From an uncultured Veillonellaceae bacterium (GTDB lineage Bacteria > Bacillota > Negativicutes > Selenomonadales > Selenomonadaceae), in contig CACZZN010000025.1 in the NCBI GenBank assembly GCA_902785705.1, positions 1 through 55,760 on the forward strand: DNA of 55,760 nucleotides, given 5' to 3'. Positions 23,969-32,349 of this stretch are shown piece after piece. Both the position numbers and the translations under genes were made by a program. A model generated the notes under the pieces. It was not told the DNA's origin. It saw only the letters and a list, made by a program, of their open reading frames with translations, and searched no databases. Position 1 is the first letter of the stretch. Each line of letters begins with the position of its first letter.

Positions 23969-24444
23969 TGAAAATCGTATTGGCAAGAATCGATGACCGT
24001 CTGATCCACGGACAGGTCGCAACGGTGTGGTCCAAGGTGACGGGATGCCAGCGCATCATCGTATGCGATGATGATGTGGCGCAGGACAAGATCCGTTCCA
24101 CGCTTCTGAAGCAGGTCGCTCCGGCAGGCATCAAGTCCCATGTGGTGGATCTTGAGAAGGCTGTGCGCGTCTATGAGAACCCGAAGTATGCGGATGACAA
24201 GTGCCTCCTGCTCTTCACGAATCCGACCAGCGTTCTCTATATGGTGGAGCATGGTGTGCCCATCACGAGCGTCAACATCGGCGGCATGAGCTTCAAGGAA
24301 GGCAAGCATCAGATCACGGGCGCTGTTTCCGTAGATGACAAGGATATCGAAGCATTCAAGAAGCTCAACGAGAAGGGCATTGAGCTCGAGATCCGCAAGG
24401 TCGATACGGATGCCAAGGTTATGCTGATGGATGTGCTGAAGTAA
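23968..24444 (+). CDS. PTS mannose-family EIIB component
   Basis: The product is 158 residues. The phosphorylated H14 lies in the family signature RIDDRLIHGQVATVW. EIIB takes phosphate from EIIA-H9 and gives it to the sugar during passage through EIIC/EIID. It overlaps the EIIA stop by one base. An ~80-base gap with a perfect hairpin separates it from EIIC. Confidence 0.95.
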   Translation: MKIVLARIDDRLIHGQVATVWSKVTGCQRIIVCDDDVAQDKIRSTLLKQVAPAGIKSHVVDLEKAVRVYENPKYADDKCLLLFTNPTSVLYMVEHGVPITSVNIGGMSFKEGKHQITGAVSVDDKDIEAFKKLNEKGIELEIRKVDTDAKVMLMDVLK

Positions 24445-24461
24445 GCCGTCCGTTGACATAT

Positions 24462-24483
24462 GGGAGGAGTTCTTACTCCTCCC
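24462..24483 (+). promoter_or_regulatory. Intra-operon hairpin between EIIB and EIIC
   Basis: GGGAGGAGT (24462-24470) pairs perfectly with ACTCCTCCC (24475-24483) around TCTT. No T-run follows directly, so it looks like a processing or stability element setting soluble versus membrane component levels rather than a full terminator. Confidence 0.6.
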
Positions 24484-24523
24484 GCAGGGATTTTTCTATA
24501 TATCTTAAATGGAGGGAAACATA

Positions 24524-25324
24524 ATGGGAACAATGCAAGTTTTACTTATCTTCATTTTCGCCACGATCGCTGGCATGGGCTCCTGCTTGGATGAGTTCCA
24601 GACACATCGTCCGCTCATCGCTTGCACAATGACAGGACTTATTCTGGGGGATATGACGACGGGCATCATCATCGGCGGTACACTGGAAATGATGGCTTTG
24701 GGCTGGATGAACATCGGCGCGGCGATCGCGCCGGATGCGGCTTTGGCTTCGGTCATTTCCACGATTCTGGTTGTTGCGGGTCATCAGGATGTGGCGACAG
24801 GTATCGCTATCGCCATGCCGCTGGCAGCAGCAGGTCAGGTTCTCGCTATCATTTGTAAGACGATTTCCGTGGTGTTCCAGCATAAGGCTGACAGCTATGC
24901 AGAGGAGGGCAATCTCTTCGGCATCGATCTCTGCAACTATGGCGCGCTGATCCTGCAGGGTCTCCGTGTCGGCATCCCGGCCGTTCTCGTGGCTATGTCC
25001 GTAGGAACCGGCGTCGTGGAGGATATGCTCAATGCGATTCCTCCGGTCATCACCGGCGGTCTTCAGGTTGCGGGCGGCTTCATCGTTGTCGTAGGTTATG
25101 CAATGGTCATCAACATGATGGGCGCAAGCTATCTCATGCCGTTCTTCTTCTTGGGTTTCGTCGTTGCGGCTTTCACGAACTTCAACCTTGTGGCGTTGGG
25201 CGTGATCGGGCTTGTATCGGCAATTATCTACATCCAGCTCAATCCGAAGTATCAGGCGGTTGCGGCAGCTCCGGCAGCAGCGAGCGGCGGTTCGGACAGC
25301 GGGCTGGACGATGAACTGGACTGA
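24524..25324 (+). CDS. PTS mannose-family EIIC component
   Basis: The start at 24524 (MGTMQVLLIFIFATIAG) has GGAGGG upstream; an in-frame ATG 15 bases earlier lies within or before this site and is rejected. The product is 266 residues with multiple membrane spans. EIIC-Man motifs are CLDEFQTHRPLIACTMTGLI near the N-terminus and GTLEMMALGWMNIGAAIAPD. It forms the sugar channel together with EIID. The C-terminal tail is alanine/serine-rich and cytoplasmic. Confidence 0.94.
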   Translation: MGTMQVLLIFIFATIAGMGSCLDEFQTHRPLIACTMTGLILGDMTTGIIIGGTLEMMALGWMNIGAAIAPDAALASVISTILVVAGHQDVATGIAIAMPLAAAGQVLAIICKTISVVFQHKADSYAEEGNLFGIDLCNYGALILQGLRVGIPAVLVAMSVGTGVVEDMLNAIPPVITGGLQVAGGFIVVVGYAMVINMMGASYLMPFFFLGFVVAAFTNFNLVALGVIGLVSAIIYIQLNPKYQAVAAAPAAASGGSDSGLDDELD

Positions 25325-25348
25325 TCGAACCTAGAGGAGGATACGAAA

Positions 25349-26170
25349 ATGGAAAAAAAGATTACTGCAAATGATTTTTTCTGGACATTTATCCGTTCGA
25401 ACTTCCTGCAGGCATCCTGGAACATGGAGCGTATGCAGGGCTTGGGCTACTGCTTCGGCATGGTTCCGATCCTTCGCCGTCTCTATGAGGGCGAGGAGCT
25501 CAAGCAGGCCATCAAGCGCCACTTGGAGTTCTACAACACGCAGCCGTTCGTTACGGCTCCGATCATCGGCATCACGGCAGCGCTGGAGGAGAAGAAGGCC
25601 AATGGCGCAGATGTTCCGGATGGTGTCATCAACGGTATCAAAGTCGGTATGATGGGTCCTTTGGCCGGTGTCGGCGACCCGATCTTCTGGGGCACGCTTC
25701 GCCCGATCACAGCAGCTCTCGGCGCTTCTTTCGCCATGACGGGCAGCCTCATCGGTCCGCTGATCTTCTTCGTGCTCTTTAACGCTGTTCGTCTTGCCGT
25801 TCGGTGGTACGGCATCAGCTACGGCTATTCCAAAGGTACGGATGTGGTGCAGGATGTGGCCGGCAACAAGCTGCAGAAGCTCACGGAGGGCGCTTCCATC
25901 CTTGGTCTGTTCGTCATGGGCGCACTGGTCAACAAGTGGACACATGTGAACATCCCTGTCGTTGTGTCGGAAATCGATAACGCAGCAGGCGAGCACGTGG
26001 TCACCACGGTGCAGGGCATTCTGGATCAGCTCATGCCCGGTCTGGTTCCGCTGCTCATGACCTTCGCCTGCATGGCACTCCTCAAGAGGAAGGTCAACGC
26101 GATCTGGATCATCTTCGGGCTCTTTGCCATCGGCATCGTTGGCTATGCCCTCGGTATCCTGAGCGTGTAA
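25349..26170 (+). CDS. PTS mannose-family EIID component
   Basis: The product is 273 residues. EIID-specific motifs include SNFLQASWNMERMQGLGYCF at the N-terminus, FYNTQPFVTAPIIGI and the highly conserved GPLAGVGDPIFWGTLRPI. It partners EIIC in the membrane. AGAGGAGG precedes the ATG. It is the last gene of the operon and is followed by a strong terminator. Substrate within the family (mannose, fructose, sorbose, N-acetylgalactosamine) cannot be told from this alone; the adjacent manA makes mannose or glucose plausible. Confidence 0.95.
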   Translation: MEKKITANDFFWTFIRSNFLQASWNMERMQGLGYCFGMVPILRRLYEGEELKQAIKRHLEFYNTQPFVTAPIIGITAALEEKKANGADVPDGVINGIKVGMMGPLAGVGDPIFWGTLRPITAALGASFAMTGSLIGPLIFFVLFNAVRLAVRWYGISYGYSKGTDVVQDVAGNKLQKLTEGASILGLFVMGALVNKWTHVNIPVVVSEIDNAAGEHVVTTVQGILDQLMPGLVPLLMTFACMALLKRKVNAIWIIFGLFAIGIVGYALGILSV

Positions 26171-26202
26171 TCCGGCGATAAAGTTGTGAGATAAAGCAAT
26201 AG

Positions 26203-26241
26203 AAACTGCCGTACGTTTCTAGGACGTACGGCAGTTTTTTT
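26203..26241 (+). terminator. Terminator of the PTS operon
   Basis: AAACTGCCGTACGT pairs perfectly with ACGTACGGCAGTTT over seven bases, then TTTTT. Confidence 0.93.
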
Positions 26242-26309
26242 CGTTGCCCATAAGAAAGAAGATTGCTATAATTGAAGAAAGATATTTTGCATACGAGGGG
26301 GAGATTTTC

Positions 26310-27275
26310 ATGCTGTATCCATTGAAGCTCACGGCGCCGTTGAAGGACTATCTCTGGGGGGGCACGCGGCTGAAGACGGAATATCATAAGGAGACGGCCT
26401 TGGAAAAGGTGGCGGAGAGCTGGGAGCTGTCCTGCCACAAGGACGGAGAGAGCATCATCGCAAACGGTGAGGCCGCGGGCAAGAAACTCAGCGAGTATAT
26501 CGAGGCAGAGGGCAAGGGCATCTTAGGGAGCAATGCGGAAAAGTTCCCGTATTTCCCGCTTCTCATCAAGCTCATTGATGCAAAGGACAGCCTTTCTGTG
26601 CAGGTTCATCCCGACAATGAGTACGCGCTTCGGGTGGAGGGTGAGTACGGCAAGACAGAGATGTGGTACATCGTGGACTGTGAGCCGGGAGCGAGCCTGC
26701 TCTACGGATTCAAGCACAGGATATCGAAGGAAGAATTCGAGCGCCGTATTCGGGATGATACGCTTCTGGAGGTATGCAACAAGGTTCCCGTGCACAAGGG
26801 CGATGTGTTTTTCATTGATTCGGGGACGCTCCATGCGATTGGCGCCGGCATCCTGATCTGTGAGATCCAGCAGAACTCCAACTCGACCTATCGCATCTAT
26901 GATTTCGGGCGCAAGGGGGCGGACGGCAAGCCACGCGAGCTCCATGTGGAGAAAGCGCTGGATGTCACGAGGCTGGAGCCGCCTGTGCGCGAGCCGAGGG
27001 CCTTGAGTGGCATCGATCTTTTCCCGAATGCGGCGGCAAGCCTGCTGGCCTCCTGCGAGTATTTCACCGTGTATAAATTCAGCATGGAAGACGATCTTTC
27101 GCTGAATGCAAGCCCTGCCTCTTTTCAGGCCATCACCGTCCTGGATGGCAGCCTGAAGCTTCATTCGGAGCAGGGGGATCTGGAGCTGTCCAAGGGCGAG
27201 ACGGGATTCCTGCCGGCAGGACTTGGGAACTATCTCTTGAAGGGCAGGGCGGAATTTATTCTGAGCGAAGTATGA
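26310..27275 (+). CDS. manA: Class I mannose-6-phosphate isomerase
   Basis: The start at 26310 (MLYPLKLTAPLKDYLWGGTR) has GAGGGGGAG upstream. The product is 321 residues, the length of the short Firmicute-type ManA. Zinc ligands lie in SVQVHPDNEYA (Q, H) and later in FFIDSGTLHAIGAG (H), with the glutamate in between. It interconverts mannose-6-P and fructose-6-P. It follows the mannose-family PTS operon but after a terminator, so it is likely separately transcribed while sharing the pathway. Confidence 0.93.
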   Translation: MLYPLKLTAPLKDYLWGGTRLKTEYHKETALEKVAESWELSCHKDGESIIANGEAAGKKLSEYIEAEGKGILGSNAEKFPYFPLLIKLIDAKDSLSVQVHPDNEYALRVEGEYGKTEMWYIVDCEPGASLLYGFKHRISKEEFERRIRDDTLLEVCNKVPVHKGDVFFIDSGTLHAIGAGILICEIQQNSNSTYRIYDFGRKGADGKPRELHVEKALDVTRLEPPVREPRALSGIDLFPNAAASLLASCEYFTVYKFSMEDDLSLNASPASFQAITVLDGSLKLHSEQGDLELSKGETGFLPAGLGNYLLKGRAEFILSEV

Positions 27276-27321
27276 TGGGGTGTGCTTCTCGAATGCATCG
27301 GACATGACAGGAGGGTGTTTT

Positions 27322-27876
27322 ATGCTGGCAGATTTTGAGGAATATGATCGGACGGAAGTAATCGACGGCGTGGAATATCAGATGTCACCGCCCAATATGA
27401 GCCATGTCGTTATCCGTGGGAATATCGATAGGATTTTTGCTTCATACTTGAAAGGGAAGCGCTGTAGGGCATTTTCTGAGGCAGGGCTTTATTTGGAGAA
27501 TGGGTTTTTGATACCTGATGTCATGATCGTGTGCAACCGGGACAAAATCAAGGCCGACGGCATCCATGGGGCGCCGGATCTTGTTGTGGAGATTCTTTCC
27601 CCGTCCACGGGGAAAAAGGACAGGTCGGTCAAGCTGAAAACCTATGAAAAGGCCGGCGTGAAGGAATACTGGATTGTTTCTCCGAAAGCCAAGTCCGTCG
27701 AGGTCTACAAGCTGCAAGATGGTCATTACGAGCTGGATGAGCTGTATCATTCGCTCTCGCAGGAAGAGTGGGATATGATGGATGAGAAGGACCGGAAGAA
27801 GATGAAACTCTCCTTGAAGGTTTCCCTGTATGACGATTTGGAAATCTCGCTGCGGGATATTTTTGAAGACCTTTGA
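27322..27876 (+). CDS. Uma2-family (DUF820) endonuclease-like protein
   Basis: The start at 27322 (MLADFEEYDRTEVIDGVEYQ) follows CAGGAGGG. The product is 184 residues with the restriction-endonuclease-like core of the Uma2/DUF820 family: the E in DGVEYQMSPP, FLIPDVMIVCNRD (catalytic D), then APDLVVEILSPSTGKKD (E, then K) and KAGVKEYWIVSPKAKSVEVY. Such proteins are abundant and their role is unsettled (possible mobile-element-linked nucleases). It is bounded by a terminator and shows no obvious link to its metabolic neighbours. Confidence 0.88.
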   Translation: MLADFEEYDRTEVIDGVEYQMSPPNMSHVVIRGNIDRIFASYLKGKRCRAFSEAGLYLENGFLIPDVMIVCNRDKIKADGIHGAPDLVVEILSPSTGKKDRSVKLKTYEKAGVKEYWIVSPKAKSVEVYKLQDGHYELDELYHSLSQEEWDMMDEKDRKKMKLSLKVSLYDDLEISLRDIFEDL

Positions 27877-27881
27877 ACGGC

Positions 27882-27912
27882 ATCCCTGCATTTCATGCAG
27901 GGATTTTCTTTT
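27882..27912 (+). terminator. Terminator after the Uma2-family gene
   Basis: ATCCCTGCAT pairs perfectly with ATGCAGGGAT over TTC and is followed by a long T-rich run. Confidence 0.9.
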
Positions 27913-27963
27913 TTTTGCCGAAGTGTACATAGTGGCATGAGAGATAGGAAGGGGCGGTATAAA

Positions 27964-28860
27964 ATGAAAATGAAGGTGAGAAAGGCAGTCATCCCGGCTG
28001 CGGGACTGGGAACCAGATTCCTTCCCGCAACGAAGGCGCAGCCCAAGGAAATGCTTCCCATTGTGGACAAGCCGACCATCCAATACATCATCGAAGAGGC
28101 GGCAGGGGCAGGGGTCGAGGACATCATTGTGGTGACGGGGCGGAGCAAGCGCTCCATCGAGGATCATTTCGACCGTTCCATTGAGCTGGAAATGGAACTG
28201 GAAAAGAGCGGCAAGCAGGAGATGCTGGAGATGGTGAAGTCCATATCGGAAATCGCCAATGTCCACTTCATCCGGCAGAAACAGCCATTGGGGCTGGGGC
28301 ATGCGGTGCTGACCGCCAGCCATTTCATCGGGGACGAGCCATTTGCGGTGCTGCTGGGAGACGATGTGGTGATTTCCAAGAAGCCGGTCCTCCAGCAGAT
28401 GGTGGAAGTGTTCGATGAGTACAAGACTTCCATTTTGGGCGTGCAGAAGGTGCCGGATGATGTTGTGCACAAATACGGCATTGTGGAATGCAGGCCAATC
28501 GATGAGGATGTGTTCAAGGTACGCGATCTGGTGGAGAAACCGGATCTGGCGTCTGCCCCCAGCAATATCGCGATTTTGGGGCGCTATATCCTGACGCCGA
28601 CGATTTTCTCCTATCTGGAAACGCAGGAGAAGGGCGCAGGCGGTGAGATCCAGCTGACGGATTCCCTGAAGCGGCTCGCGAGGAACGAGGCCATGTACGC
28701 CTATGTGTTCAAGGGGCATCGCTACGATGTGGGCTCCAAGATCGGCTTTTTGCAGGCCAATATCGAATTTGCGCTGCGAAATCCCGAAGTGACGGAAGAG
28801 CTGAAGGCTTATCTGGATGCCCTGCATGACAATATGGACGGCATGCTTGCGTACGAGTAA
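27964..28860 (+). CDS. galU: UTP-glucose-1-phosphate uridylyltransferase GalU
   Basis: The start at 27964 (MKMKVRKAVIPAAGLG) has GGGGCGG upstream. The product is 298 residues. The nucleotide-binding N-terminus reads IPAAGLGTRFLPATKA followed by PKEMLPIVDKPTIQYI; later motifs are LGLGHAVLTA, VLLGDDV and the C-terminal FKGHRYDVGSKIGFL. It makes UDP-glucose for envelope polysaccharides and galactose metabolism. It is monocistronic between two terminators. Confidence 0.96.
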   Translation: MKMKVRKAVIPAAGLGTRFLPATKAQPKEMLPIVDKPTIQYIIEEAAGAGVEDIIVVTGRSKRSIEDHFDRSIELEMELEKSGKQEMLEMVKSISEIANVHFIRQKQPLGLGHAVLTASHFIGDEPFAVLLGDDVVISKKPVLQQMVEVFDEYKTSILGVQKVPDDVVHKYGIVECRPIDEDVFKVRDLVEKPDLASAPSNIAILGRYILTPTIFSYLETQEKGAGGEIQLTDSLKRLARNEAMYAYVFKGHRYDVGSKIGFLQANIEFALRNPEVTEELKAYLDALHDNMDGMLAYE

Positions 28861-28890
28861 AGAACCGGTTTCCTCTTTTCCCAAGACATG

Positions 28891-28938
28891 AAAAGAGCTA
28901 TGAAGAAAGGCGTTCAGCCTGTTTTCATAGCTCTTTTT
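28891..28938. terminator. Bidirectional terminator between galU and the GGDEF gene
   Basis: AAAAGAGCTATGAA pairs with TTTCATAGCTCTTTT. A's on one side and T's on the other let it end both convergent genes. Confidence 0.88.
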
Positions 28939-28942
28939 GCTT

Positions 28943-30841
28943 TCAGAACGGATCCTGTATGATGAGCGCGTATTTGCTGCCGCTGCCCTTTTCCCATTCG
29001 ATATTGTAGATGCGGGCGTCCGTGGGGGTGCCCCAGGTGGACATGGTCATCTGGAGATATTCGTTCCCCGATTTGGAAAGCTGCTGCGCGGGGCAGAACG
29101 GACAAGGGCTGCTGAGACTGTGGAAGCGCTTGTAGCAGGGCTGGTTGACCGAAATGCCGCCCAGGGCCTGCCGGATGGTCTGGTTGAAGTAAACAGGCTC
29201 ATAGGTCTCCTTGTTGACCACATAGATGAATTCCTGCATGTGGTCGAGGATCTCGCGCAAGTGGTTATTGTCCTGCAGAAGTTCCTCGTCCGATTCATGC
29301 GCCAGCAGGATATTGCCAAGCAGGACGGAGAAGATGTTGAGGTCGCGCAGCTCCTTTTCCGTAAAGGTGCGCGGCGCGCTGGCCGACTCAAAGCAGACAC
29401 AGCCGAGATCCTCGTCGCCGTGGGTGATGCGTATGTGGGCAAAGGCGCCGACGTGCAGCTGCATGGCAGCTTCCTGATATTCCTCGCCTGCCTTGCGCGT
29501 ATCCCTGCAGAGGGAAATCACTCCGTAGGAGGAAGGATGGTAGCGCGACAGAACCATCTGGTTGCGCTGGTTGATGATGTCGGACATTTCTTCCGCGCAT
29601 GAGCCGGGCATGAGGGAAACGCCGTTCGGACTCAGCCATTCAAAGCTTGTTGTATATTGGTTGGCGCCTTTGTTGTAGCGGTCGATTGCCACACGATCCA
29701 GATTGTACTGTTTGCCGAACATGCCGATGGAAAGCGCAATCGTTGCATCCGGGCTGCTTGTCTCGTAGAGCAGCTTGAAGATGAACTCGATCATATTGTC
29801 CTTGAAGGCGCGCTGCTGGATCTCCGCCATGTTTTGGGGATCCCGGTTGGAAATCACGGAGGCGGCGCCAAAGAGACTGGAATGGTAGACGAAATACTGG
29901 TCGCGTCCACGGGCCTTTGCTTCATAGAGGGCGCGATCCGCGTGCTCGAAGAGCTCCTGCGCCGTCTTGCCGTGGTCGGGGTAGAGCGCGATGCCGATGC
30001 TCACCGAAAAGGGAAGGTCTTTTCCCTCACTCTTGTAGACATGGCGCAAAGTATTTCCCAGCTCCTCGCAGCGAAGCTCCAGCAGCTGCAGCTGCGGAAG
30101 TTCCTTGAAGAGCACCAGGAATTCATCGCCGCCGATCCGCCCGATGATGTCCGTCTGGCGGAACGCTTTTGTGATGGCCATGCTCATATCCGTGAGCACG
30201 GCATCGCCAAACATGTGGCCGAAGGTATCGTTGATGGCCTTGAAGCCATCGGCATCAATGATAAGGAGGGCAGGGGGGGCATCGGAGGGCGTGAGGGAAG
30301 CGAGATAATCCTCTACATACTTGTGGGTAGCAGCCTTGTTCAGCAAGCCGGTCAGAAGGTCATGCTCAGCCTTGTGTTGGAGCTTCATCTGCAGCTGCTG
30401 CTGGGCGTGGATATTGCGAAAATAGCCATAGGCAACACGCGGAAGATCGTTTTCGTAATAGACCAGCAGGCGCAGCTCCGCCCAGAGATGTTCCGGGGTA
30501 TCGCCGCTTTGCCGCCTGCTGAGTATGCGCAGTTTGGTTGTGGCCCGCTGCTTGCCGTTCTCCGGACCGGTCTGCGACGCAGAGAAATCCGAAAAGAGGC
30601 TGTCAAGATAAAGCCCAAGCTGCACAGCGTCGTCCGGGTGCACCAGATGCCCGTTCCACAGGGCGGTAGATGCATGTTCGATATGCTGGGTGAAGGCAAA
30701 GGGAACATTCTGCACAGGATCCCTAAATACCAGATTATCCGTGAGAAAATCCCATTTGAAATAGATAAGCTGCTCTACGTCCTTGAGCTGCTGGAGGACA
30801 TCCTCATTGAAGTCTGTTGGTATCAATGTCGTAGAACCCAT
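28943..30841 (-). CDS. PAS-GGDEF-GAF-PAS diguanylate cyclase
   Basis: The product is 632 residues with no membrane helix. A PAS-like N-terminus (~20-145, with HPDDAVQLGLYL and YGYFRNIHAQ) leads into a GGDEF domain (HDLLTGLLNKAATHKY... ) whose active site is the intact GGDEF at 237-241. The inhibitory site RQTD (228-231) has the right 5-residue spacing. A GAF-like region follows (~330-500), then a C-terminal PAS-like domain (MQEFIYVVNKETYEPVYFN) with a Cys cluster CYKRFHSLSSPCPFCPAQQ. It should make cyclic di-GMP under product feedback. The GGDEF placed in the middle, with sensors on both sides, is less common. Confidence 0.88.
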   Translation of the reverse strand: MGSTTLIPTDFNEDVLQQLKDVEQLIYFKWDFLTDNLVFRDPVQNVPFAFTQHIEHASTALWNGHLVHPDDAVQLGLYLDSLFSDFSASQTGPENGKQRATTKLRILSRRQSGDTPEHLWAELRLLVYYENDLPRVAYGYFRNIHAQQQLQMKLQHKAEHDLLTGLLNKAATHKYVEDYLASLTPSDAPPALLIIDADGFKAINDTFGHMFGDAVLTDMSMAITKAFRQTDIIGRIGGDEFLVLFKELPQLQLLELRCEELGNTLRHVYKSEGKDLPFSVSIGIALYPDHGKTAQELFEHADRALYEAKARGRDQYFVYHSSLFGAASVISNRDPQNMAEIQQRAFKDNMIEFIFKLLYETSSPDATIALSIGMFGKQYNLDRVAIDRYNKGANQYTTSFEWLSPNGVSLMPGSCAEEMSDIINQRNQMVLSRYHPSSYGVISLCRDTRKAGEEYQEAAMQLHVGAFAHIRITHGDEDLGCVCFESASAPRTFTEKELRDLNIFSVLLGNILLAHESDEELLQDNNHLREILDHMQEFIYVVNKETYEPVYFNQTIRQALGGISVNQPCYKRFHSLSSPCPFCPAQQLSKSGNEYLQMTMSTWGTPTDARIYNIEWEKGSGSKYALIIQDPF

Positions 30842-31026
30842 TATCGTAGTTCCTTCCGTTTATTTCGCTTCCGTATCAAAATAGGCATAATCCTTCCTAA
30901 TATGGTTAGGTTAAGTATACAAAAAATGGGCGGGAAATGCAATTGGAATTACGGATTTTCATTGCGCTTAGGCAGGAAAAACTTGCAAGCGGCGCGCATT
31001 TTTATTATGATAGGGACAGGAGAGTG

Positions 31027-31293
31027 ATGAAGATGAGCAAATATGTATATCAGACGCAGGGTACATGCTCCAGGAGCATTACCTTGGAACTGGACGGAAA
31101 GAAAATCCAGAGCGTGAGCTTTGAGGGAGGATGCGACGGCAATCTGAAGGGGATTTCCAAGCTGGTGCAGGGCATGGACATGGATTTCGTGATCGAGCGC
31201 TTTGAGGGGAATACCTGCGGGAACAAGCCGACCTCCTGCCCGGATCAGCTGGCCAAGGCGCTGAGGGAAGCCTACGCGGCGCAGGTAGGGTGA
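31027..31293 (+). CDS. TSCPD-domain protein (TIGR03905 family)
   Basis: The start at 31027 has CAGGAGAG upstream; a second ATG two codons later is also possible. The product is 88 residues. Motifs GTCSRSITLELDGKKI, SFEGGCDGNLKGISKLVQGM and KPTSCPDQLAKAL match TIGR03905, a small family related to the C-terminal zinc/TSCPD region of ribonucleotide reductases. Function is unknown; the cysteines suggest metal binding. It precedes the PHP gene by 3 bases and lies ~0.8 kb before the SCIFF locus. Confidence 0.9.
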   Translation: MKMSKYVYQTQGTCSRSITLELDGKKIQSVSFEGGCDGNLKGISKLVQGMDMDFVIERFEGNTCGNKPTSCPDQLAKALREAYAAQVG

Positions 31294-31296
31294 GTT

Positions 31297-32073
31297 ATGA
31301 TGCTGTTTGACAGCCATATGCATACCGTCTTTTCCGCAGATTCGGAGATGAAGGCGGAAGATGCGCTGAATCATGCTGAAATGCTCGGCCTTGGGCTTGT
31401 GTTTACCGAGCACTATGATGATGGATTTTTTTCGGGAGGGCTGGAGTTTTCCTTTTCGCCGGAGGACTACTGGAAGACCTATGAGCCTCTGCGGGGGGAT
31501 AGGCTCCGGCTGGGCGTGGAGCTTGGCCTGACGAGCGAGAACCGCGAGGCGAACCGTGCGTTTCTTGCGCGTGCGCCCTTCGATCTGGTCATTGGCTCCA
31601 TCCACTTGGTCGGGGGCAAGGACCTTTATGAGCAGGAGACCTTCGCGGGCAGGGAAAAAGGGGAATTCTATCGGGAATACTACCGTACGATGGCAGAGGA
31701 AGCTGCGGCGCAGGAGATGGATGTGCTGGGGCATATCGACTATATCTGCCGCAAGGCGCCTTTTGCGAATCCCGAAGTGGACTATGGCAGTTTCCGTGAG
31801 GAAATCGATGCGGTCCTGCGTATCCTTGTGGAGCGGGGCATTGCCTTGGAACTCAATACGCGAAGGCTGGGAAGCCGTCTTGCCCTCAAGGAGCTGGCGC
31901 CCGTCTATCGGCGCTATCATGAGCTTGGCGGCAGGTATGTGACCCTTGGCTCGGATGCGCATAACGCAGAGGCCATCGGTGTGCAATTCGAGCGCGCAGC
32001 GGATTTCGCAGAAGGCATGGGCCTCTCCATCGTGACCTTTTGCGGGCGCAAGCCGGAGATTGTCAGAAAATGA
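31297..32073 (+). CDS. PHP-domain phosphatase (histidinol-phosphatase-like)
   Basis: The product is 258 residues. Metal-binding motifs of the PHP fold are visible: DSHMHTVFSAD at the N-terminus, FTEHYDD, IGSIHLV, LGHIDYICR and TLGSDAH near the C-terminus. The family includes HisJ/HisK (histidinol phosphate to histidinol), but no other his gene is adjacent, so another phosphoester may be the substrate. It follows the TSCPD gene by 3 bases and is probably cotranscribed. Confidence 0.82.
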   Translation: MMLFDSHMHTVFSADSEMKAEDALNHAEMLGLGLVFTEHYDDGFFSGGLEFSFSPEDYWKTYEPLRGDRLRLGVELGLTSENREANRAFLARAPFDLVIGSIHLVGGKDLYEQETFAGREKGEFYREYYRTMAEEAAAQEMDVLGHIDYICRKAPFANPEVDYGSFREEIDAVLRILVERGIALELNTRRLGSRLALKELAPVYRRYHELGGRYVTLGSDAHNAEAIGVQFERAADFAEGMGLSIVTFCGRKPEIVRK

Positions 32074-32138
32074 CTTGCGTTTACGGGAGAAACAGGATAA
32101 GATAATAAGAGAGGCATCAAAAAAAGGAGGATATTTTC

Positions 32139-32282
32139 ATGAAGCATATCAAGACGGTCAACAAGCCGACCATGCAGGCATCCTTGAAGAAGGGCGGCTG
32201 CGGCGAGTGCCAGGCATCCTGCCAGTCCGCGTGCAAGACTTCCTGCACGGTCGGGAATCAGGTTTGCGAGAGCAAAAAGTAA
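32139..32282 (+). CDS. scfA: SCIFF ranthipeptide precursor
   Basis: This 47-residue ORF is preceded by AAAAGGAGG. It begins MKHIKTVNKPTMQASLKKGG and contains exactly six cysteines (C21, C24, C28, C32, C36, C43) in the SCIFF arrangement CGECQASCQSACKTSC plus TVGNQVC. SCIFF ('six cysteines in forty-five residues') peptides are near-universal in Clostridia and are modified by a dedicated radical SAM enzyme that installs Cys-to-Thr-type thioether (gamma, ranthipeptide) links. The maturase gene follows after 67 bases. It is too short for standard ORF lists. Its biological role is still debated (quorum-like signalling has been proposed). Confidence 0.96.
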   Translation: MKHIKTVNKPTMQASLKKGGCGECQASCQSACKTSCTVGNQVCESKK

Positions 32283-32294
32283 AAGAGGAAGAGA

Positions 32295-32326
32295 AGAGCC
32301 TTCCCCCGACGGGGAGGGCTCTTTTT
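32295..32326 (+). terminator. Partial terminator between scfA and scfB
   Basis: AGAGCC-CCCC pairs with GGGG-GGCTCT around CGAC, then TTTTT. Placed between precursor and maturase, it would let most transcripts end after the peptide, giving excess precursor over enzyme. Confidence 0.8.
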
Positions 32327-32349
32327 GGACGCAGAAAAAGGGAGAGACA

